NCBI GenBank assembly: GCA_003482885.1
Contig: DMXN01000037.1
Coordinates: 1-17,457, forward strand
Reading direction: 5' to 3'
Length of the DNA stretch: 17,457 bases
Origin: Candidatus Moraniibacteriota bacterium
GTDB taxonomy: Bacteria; Patescibacteriota; Minisyncoccia; Moranbacterales; UBA2206
In this document: positions 13,794 to 17,457 of the stretch, piece by piece
Layout of the letters: each line of letters starts with the position of its first letter
Position numbering within the stretch: position 1 is the stretch's first letter
The notes under the pieces: generated by a model
The model's input: only the letters and a program-made list of their open reading frames with translations
What the model was told of the DNA's origin: nothing
Databases searched by the model: none
Program-made: the position numbers and the translations under genes

Positions 13794-15209
13794 TTACAAA
13801 TTTTTCCTTTCCCCGAACAATGCTCCGATTGTTTTCAAGCAAATTATAATATCCAAAAGCATTGACCAATTTTCGATATAATACAAATCCAATTTATATT
13901 CGTCTTCGAAATCCAAATCTGATCGGCCGGATATTTGCGCCATACCCGACACGCCGGGCTTGATTGTCAAAAGCCGGCGATGATAGTCCATATATTTTTC
14001 GATTTCTCTTTCTTGATGCGGTCGCGGACCGACTAAGCTCATCGAACCGAAAAAAACATTGAAAAGCTGCGGCAATTCGTCGATAGAATATTTTTCAATA
14101 AATTTTCCGACTTTAGTTTTTCGCGGATCATTTTTTATTTTATACAGCGGTCCGCGCCGGACGCTTTGCGTTTCAATTAGTTTTTTTTCGTATTCTAACG
14201 CCCGCTGCAATTGAGAATTATTTTTGGAAATGCAAAATTCGTTTTTCAAATAGCGAAATTTGTACGCAAAAAATTTTTTGCCGTTGTCGCCTATCCGCTC
14301 ATTTTTATAAATTATCGGACCGGCGCTATTAATTTTAATCGCGATAGCGGTTATAATCATTGCCGGCGAGGCAATAATAATTCCAATAAACGAGAAAACA
14401 ATATCAAAAAATCTTTTGGCGATCTTCCCCCAGCCGTCCAGCGGCGTGTTTTTTATTTCAATCAACGGTTCGCCGTCCATCATAGCGATTTCAAATTTGG
14501 ATGTCTGCAAACCGGTGGGAATATATTTATAAACCACATTATTGATCGCGCAATAATCAATTAACTTTTCCCGCTCGTCGTCTATAATGGACGATTCGCA
14601 AAGAATTATCTCGTCAATGCCTTTTTCTTTCTTGATTATTTTGATCATTTTAAGATGGGCGGTATCGATTTGATCGATTACTTCATAGCCGAGATTTTTC
14701 TTGCTTTGAATAATCCGCGAAATAATATTCATTTTAGAGTTTCTGCCAATAAGCAATACGCGGTGCACGCCGATTCCTTTATTTCGCAAAAGCCATTTTT
14801 GCGCGAGTTGTAAAAGATATCTGGCAAAAACAACATAGACTGTAATAAGAAACCACGCCGCCAGAATTATAAAACGGGAAGAAAACCATTCCCGTTTTAA
14901 AAATATGGCTACGATAATAATCACCAATCCAATGGAAGTCGCAGCAAAAACTTTAAATGTCTCCTTCCAAAATTTTCTCGTCGCGCGAATATCGTACAAT
15001 CCTTCAAAAGCGTAAATTATTAAAAAAAGCGGGGCGACGATAAGCACAATTCTGAAATAATCGTCAAAGGCGAAAGAATAAAGTTTCGGTTTCAATTGCA
15101 AAATGCTGGGAATATTGCGCACGGAAAAAGCGGTGATTGCCGCCAAAACAATCATCGCGTAATCAATCGGAACTTGAAAACCGCTAAAAAATAATTCTGA
15201 TTTCTTCAT
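13794..15209 (-). CDS. Polyprenyl-phosphate sugar-1-phosphate transferase (WbaP/WcaJ family)
   Basis: 471 residues from ATG 15209 (MKKSELFF). An upstream ATG at 15227 adds MWLVKF but starts one base after the rnpB 3' helix, so I prefer the MKK start. Four membrane helices (about 15-32, 52-70, 84-104, 112-135) and a nucleotide-fold region (HRVLLIGRN, 149-157) form the N-terminal half. The catalytic Bac_transf half starts with the membrane-entering helix at 268-293, then GPIIYKNERIGDNGKKFFAYKFR (about 297-319), SIDELPQLFNV (D377-E378, the conserved acidic pair), GSMSLVGPRP (388-397) and IKPGVSGMAQISGR (416-429). It should transfer a sugar phosphate from UDP-sugar to undecaprenyl phosphate, starting the glycan. 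It is the first gene after rnpB and heads the sugar operon. Confidence 0.94.
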   Translation of the reverse strand: MKKSELFFSGFQVPIDYAMIVLAAITAFSVRNIPSILQLKPKLYSFAFDDYFRIVLIVAPLFLIIYAFEGLYDIRATRKFWKETFKVFAATSIGLVIIIVAIFLKREWFSSRFIILAAWFLITVYVVFARYLLQLAQKWLLRNKGIGVHRVLLIGRNSKMNIISRIIQSKKNLGYEVIDQIDTAHLKMIKIIKKEKGIDEIILCESSIIDDEREKLIDYCAINNVVYKYIPTGLQTSKFEIAMMDGEPLIEIKNTPLDGWGKIAKRFFDIVFSFIGIIIASPAMIITAIAIKINSAGPIIYKNERIGDNGKKFFAYKFRYLKNEFCISKNNSQLQRALEYEKKLIETQSVRRGPLYKIKNDPRKTKVGKFIEKYSIDELPQLFNVFFGSMSLVGPRPHQEREIEKYMDYHRRLLTIKPGVSGMAQISGRSDLDFEDEYKLDLYYIENWSMLLDIIICLKTIGALFGERKNL

Positions 15210-15227
15210 AAATTTAACCAACCACAT

Positions 15228-15558
15228 ATCAAAGCAAATCTATAAGCCGGATTCTGTGTTCGGCAATAATTTATCTAGCCCCGATGTTGCCATCGGGGTC
15301 AAGCGGCACCCGCCACTGCGAAGCAGTAGCGTACGGCCTTGCATTCAGGTAAGGATTTAGCCGTTTCACTCCCGATATTTCTATCAGGACTAATCCCGAA
15401 GGATTTCTAAAATTTTTCAATTTTAGACGTCTCTGCTCGCACCTCGCGGATTACTCCGTATGGGCGTTACCCATTACCCTTATCCCGATTGCTCGGGATT
15501 GAATGTCCGGACTTTCCTCCCCCGACTTGTCGGGGGCTATTGCCCAATTTGCTTTGAT
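15228..15558 (-). ncRNA. rnpB: RNase P RNA, class A-like
   Basis: 331 nt. Catalytic RNA of RNase P, which trims tRNA 5' leaders. The terminal P1 helix is a perfect 12-bp pairing of ATCAAAGCAAAT (15558-15547) with ATTTGCTTTGAT (15239-15228). The 5' conserved region GAGGAAAGTCCGGACA and the 3' region ACAGAATCCGGCTTATAG, which together form the P4 core, are both present. A GC-rich P3 hairpin (CCCCCGAC-AA-GTCGGGGG) lies between P1 and the 5' core, and several further clear hairpins follow, including CCCCGATG-GCAA-CATCGGGG. AGTGAAACGGCTAAATCC is present in the centre. No terminator follows; the next gene starts 18 bases after the RNA's 3' end. Confidence 0.95.
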
Positions 15559-15602
15559 AAACAGCTAATTTAAGCCAATGTTTTTTAATATACTCCTACA
15601 CT

Positions 15603-15631
15603 AATCTAGCATAAACTCAATAAGTTGTAAA
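15603..15631 (-). promoter_or_regulatory. rnpB promoter candidate
   Basis: TTTACA (15631-15626), a 17-base gap, and TAGATT (15608-15603) preceded by TGC, an extended -10 arrangement. Transcription would begin near 15596, about 38 bases before the P1 helix, so 5' trimming or a slightly different start is needed. It lies just after the valS/small-RNA terminator, which leaves rnpB needing its own promoter. Confidence 0.4.
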
Positions 15632-15644
15632 ATTTTTTTGGAAA

Positions 15645-15701
15645 TAAAAAAGCCCGGCGGGAAGAACTTTCGGGTTATCGAAAAATTCTCCCGCACGGGC
15701 T
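15645..15701 (-). terminator. Strong intrinsic terminator (possibly bidirectional)
   Basis: The arms at 15651-15666 and 15686-15701 pair almost completely (AGCCCG..CGGGA..GAA against TTCTCCCG..CGGGCT). On the minus strand a T-rich tract follows (TTTTTTATTT). On the plus strand a run of seven T follows GGC at 15703-15712, so it could work in both directions. It ends transcripts from valS and from the promoter at 15854-15882. Confidence 0.8.
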
Positions 15702-15725
15702 CGGCTTTTTTTCCGTATTTTTTTT

Positions 15726-15747
15726 GCGTACGCATTGCGTACGCTAC
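15726..15747 (-). repeat. GTAG-footed GCGTACGC inverted repeat
   Basis: Two copies of the self-complementary octamer GCGTACGC (15726-15733 and 15737-15744) around 3 bases. On the minus strand it begins GTAG, so it looks like a further REP-like relative with a different core from the copies at 10-11 kb. It sits inside the candidate small RNA. Confidence 0.55.
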
Positions 15748-15853
15748 ATCATACAGCCAAAAACATCACCTCCTTATACTCGTGGTCGGTTTAGCGTTAA
15801 ATCGCCACCGCTCCCTTTTACGAAAGCGGACTGGCGGACCTCCTACTAATAAA

Positions 15854-15882
15854 AATATATCCTATGTTTATTTTTTTGTCAA
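15854..15882 (-). promoter_or_regulatory. Near-consensus sigma-70-type promoter at end of valS
   Basis: A perfect -35 TTGACA (15882-15877, inside the last valS codons), a 17-base gap and -10 TATATT (15859-15854). The predicted start is near 15847. It is the best promoter in the window and drives a region with no reading frame, which is the main argument for a small RNA gene there. Confidence 0.65.
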
Positions 15883-17457
15883 GCTTTTGACTCGCGTGGC
15901 TTTGCAAATAAATTTTTCATATTTTGCCAAATCAATTTCGGCTTTAATTTCAAAATTTTCAATTTCTTTGCCAAGAGATATGTTTTTTTCAGATTTGAAT
16001 TTGCGGATGTCGGAAATTATGCCGATGATTTGCGTGAATTCTTTTTTCAAATTATCATCCATTTTCCAAGATTCTTTAATTTCCGGCCAAGTGGAAATGT
16101 GAATGCTTTTTTCTTTCTCGAATTTTTTGAAAAAACTCTGATAAATTTCTTCGGTGATAAACGGCATAATCGGCGCGTACATTTTTATGATCGCCAAAAG
16201 ACATTGATATAAAACCACCTTGGCTGCTTTAGCAGAAACAGAATCGCCGTCATCATAAAGCCGATATTTTATAAATTCCAAATAATTATCCGTAAATGAA
16301 TTCCAAAAAAAAGTTTCGATTCTGTTTCTGGCTTTGGAATATTCGTATTCTTCAAAATATTTTTCCACCGCTTGAAGAGTTTCCAACAGTTCATTCAAAA
16401 TCCATTGATCAGCCGGTTCCAAATTGTCGAGCGAGCTTTTTTCCAAATCAAAATTTTCCAAATGCGAAAAAGAAAACTTGGCCGCGTTCCATAATTTATT
16501 AATCGTCTTTTTTCCCATTTTTACTTCGTCCGAACTGTAACGCATATTCTCTCCCAACGCGGCACCGGTCGCCCAATATCGCAAAGCGTCGGCTCCGTAT
16601 TCCGCGATTATTTTATCCGGCGCGATATAATTCCCCAGTCGTTTGGAAATTTTTCGCCCCTGCTCATCCAATCCGTGCCCGGAGATCATAGCGTTTTGAA
16701 ACGGCAGTTGATTGTGATGAAAATGCGACTTGGCGATTGTGTAAAAAAGCCAAGTTCGAATAATTTCAAACGCTTGCGGTCGCAATGTCATCGGGTATAA
16801 TTTTTCTCGCAATTTTTCATCGGAAACGAGCCGTGAAGCGATGATCGGCGTCAATGAAGAAGTCATCCAAGTGTCCATAACATCCGTTTCCGGAATAATT
16901 TCGGAACTTCCGCAACTGTCGCAAATTTTTATTTCCGATTCTTCCTCCATTGGATCGACCGGCAGTTTATTTTCCGAAGCAACAATTATTTTGCCGCAAT
17001 TCTTGCAATACCAAACCGGAAACGGCACACCGTAATATCTTTGGCGGGAAATGCACCAATCCCATTTCAGTCCGCCGACCCAATTTTCATAATTTTTTCG
17101 CCATCGCTCGGGAAACCATCGCAATTCTTGTCCGCGCTTCAATAATTCGTCTTTTTTATCCAACAGTTTAATAAACCATTGTTCGGTTTCAATATATTCC
17201 ACATCGGTTTGGCATCGCTCATGAACAAATACCGTATGCTTAATCGGTTCGATTTTTTCAATAGCTCCCGCTTTTTGCAAATCTTCAATAATATTTTTTC
17301 TCGCTTCTACCGTTTTTTGCCCTGCATATTTCCCACCTTGACTGGAAAATTTTCCGTTTCGCAAAATCAATTCCACCGGTTTGGCTTCCGGATGTCGCGC
17401 CTGCCATTCAATGCATTCTCCGCCACCATAACTACAATAATAAACAACGCCGGAACC
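15868..17457 (-). CDS. valS: Valyl-tRNA synthetase, C-terminal part (5' end outside window)
   Basis: 529 residues visible, open to the window edge; the N-terminal HIGH-motif domain and most of the editing domain are missing. It charges tRNA-Val in the cytoplasm. Visible features: the end of the editing domain (GSGVVYYC), the catalytic-domain segments WVGGLKWDWCISRQRYYGVPFPVWYC, given here as GLKWDWCISRQRYYG and PFPVWYC, two CxxC zinc-type knuckles (CKNCG and CDSCG), ETDVMDTWMTSSLTP, and the KMSKS-loop equivalent DEQGRKISKRLGNYI, in which the motif reads KISKR. WNAAKFSF starts the anticodon-binding helical domain, and FITEEIYQSF lies near the end. The DVMDTWMTSS and zinc-knuckle layout points to the archaeal-type ValRS lineage. 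Translation passes straight through GTG 17376, so that codon is not the true start. Confidence 0.93.
   Translation of the reverse strand, partial: GSGVVYYCSYGGGECIEWQARHPEAKPVELILRNGKFSSQGGKYAGQKTVEARKNIIEDLQKAGAIEKIEPIKHTVFVHERCQTDVEYIETEQWFIKLLDKKDELLKRGQELRWFPERWRKNYENWVGGLKWDWCISRQRYYGVPFPVWYCKNCGKIIVASENKLPVDPMEEESEIKICDSCGSSEIIPETDVMDTWMTSSLTPIIASRLVSDEKLREKLYPMTLRPQAFEIIRTWLFYTIAKSHFHHNQLPFQNAMISGHGLDEQGRKISKRLGNYIAPDKIIAEYGADALRYWATGAALGENMRYSSDEVKMGKKTINKLWNAAKFSFSHLENFDLEKSSLDNLEPADQWILNELLETLQAVEKYFEEYEYSKARNRIETFFWNSFTDNYLEFIKYRLYDDGDSVSAKAAKVVLYQCLLAIIKMYAPIMPFITEEIYQSFFKKFEKEKSIHISTWPEIKESWKMDDNLKKEFTQIIGIISDIRKFKSEKNISLGKEIENFEIKAEIDLAKYEKFICKATRVKSLTKK

Larger units (their letters stand above)
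15645..15847 (-). ncRNA. Candidate small RNA between valS and rnpB
   Basis: A unit of about 200 nt bounded by a near-consensus promoter (15882-15854) and a strong terminator. Near the 5' end an SD-like TAGGAGGT (15845-15838) precedes a hairpin CGCCA/TGGCG plus CCGCT/AGCGG with a 2-base bulge (15836-15803). Further on, TAAGGAGGTGAT (15776-15765) is a 12-nt perfect complement of the typical bacterial 16S rRNA 3' tail, yet only a 5-codon frame follows it. A GTAG-footed inverted repeat of GCGTACGC comes next, then the terminator. I see no SRP, tmRNA or riboswitch signature. It could be a regulatory RNA, or merely a leader whose ORF was lost. Confidence 0.4.

Noticed and set aside
15645..15847. 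Identity of the candidate RNA as SRP RNA, 6S RNA, tmRNA or a T-box
   Set aside because: No SRP tetraloop/symmetric-loop motif, no tmRNA tag frame or tRNA-like ends, no T-box sequence, and it lies after rather than before valS. The 6S fold cannot be excluded, but the ends do not pair into a long closing stem.
15638..16102. 154-codon plus-strand ORF across the terminator and valS end
   Set aside because: It runs through the intrinsic terminator, both SD-complement sites and antisense to valS; no recognisable domain.

Overview
The window most likely comes from a Patescibacteria/CPR bacterium. The support is a DUF4012 envelope protein, a Bro-N/DinD-like protein of a type I associate with this group, AT-rich tightly packed genes almost without Shine-Dalgarno sequences, and a ValRS with archaeal-looking zinc knuckles. 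TGA is used as a stop (murJ, the DUF4012 gene), so the recoded TGA of some CPR lineages does not apply. The phylum call is inference. Every gene I can support lies on the minus strand, so transcription runs from high to low coordinates.

In transcription order: the 3' part of valS (beyond 17457 to 15868); a 309-base gap holding a strong promoter, a candidate small RNA of about 200 nt, a strong terminator and the rnpB promoter; rnpB (RNase P RNA, 15558-15228); then an envelope polysaccharide operon. This comprises a polyprenyl-phosphate sugar-1-phosphate transferase (15209-13794), a GT4 glycosyltransferase (13782-12679), a small Wzz-like protein (12673-12068) and a second GT4 (12063-10867). A REP-associated tyrosine transposase (RAYT, 10676-10035) and a small broken ORF sit in the middle. 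The run continues with a third GT4 (10023-8890), a DUF4012 membrane protein (8887-6242), a Bro-N protein (6245-5391) and the MurJ flippase (5380-3734). A GIY-YIG nuclease gene between inverted repeats (3657-3227) follows, and then a very large secreted beta-helix repeat protein (3181 to beyond 1).

The sugar genes form a plausible pathway. The sugar-phosphate transferase primes undecaprenyl phosphate, three GT4 enzymes extend the chain, and the Wzz-like protein could set chain length. No dedicated Wzx flippase or Wzy polymerase is visible; MurJ at the end of the run flips lipid II and might also serve, which is inference.

The most unusual content is the short-palindrome load. (i) GTAG-footed REP-like palindromes lie in and around the RAYT gene. 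Three copies cluster within about 1.1 kb, and each is read in the same frame as a T-G-[FL]-K-P-V peptide (inside the RAYT, inside a GT4, and at the end of a small remnant ORF). A variant copy is inserted in frame in the beta-helix gene. (ii) A different 80-bp double-hairpin element lies in frame inside the signal-peptide region of the beta-helix gene. (iii) A third family forms inverted repeats around the GIY-YIG gene. The other notable item is the candidate small RNA between valS and rnpB. It carries a 12-nt perfect complement of the 16S rRNA 3' tail but no reading frame, in a window whose genes lack Shine-Dalgarno sites.
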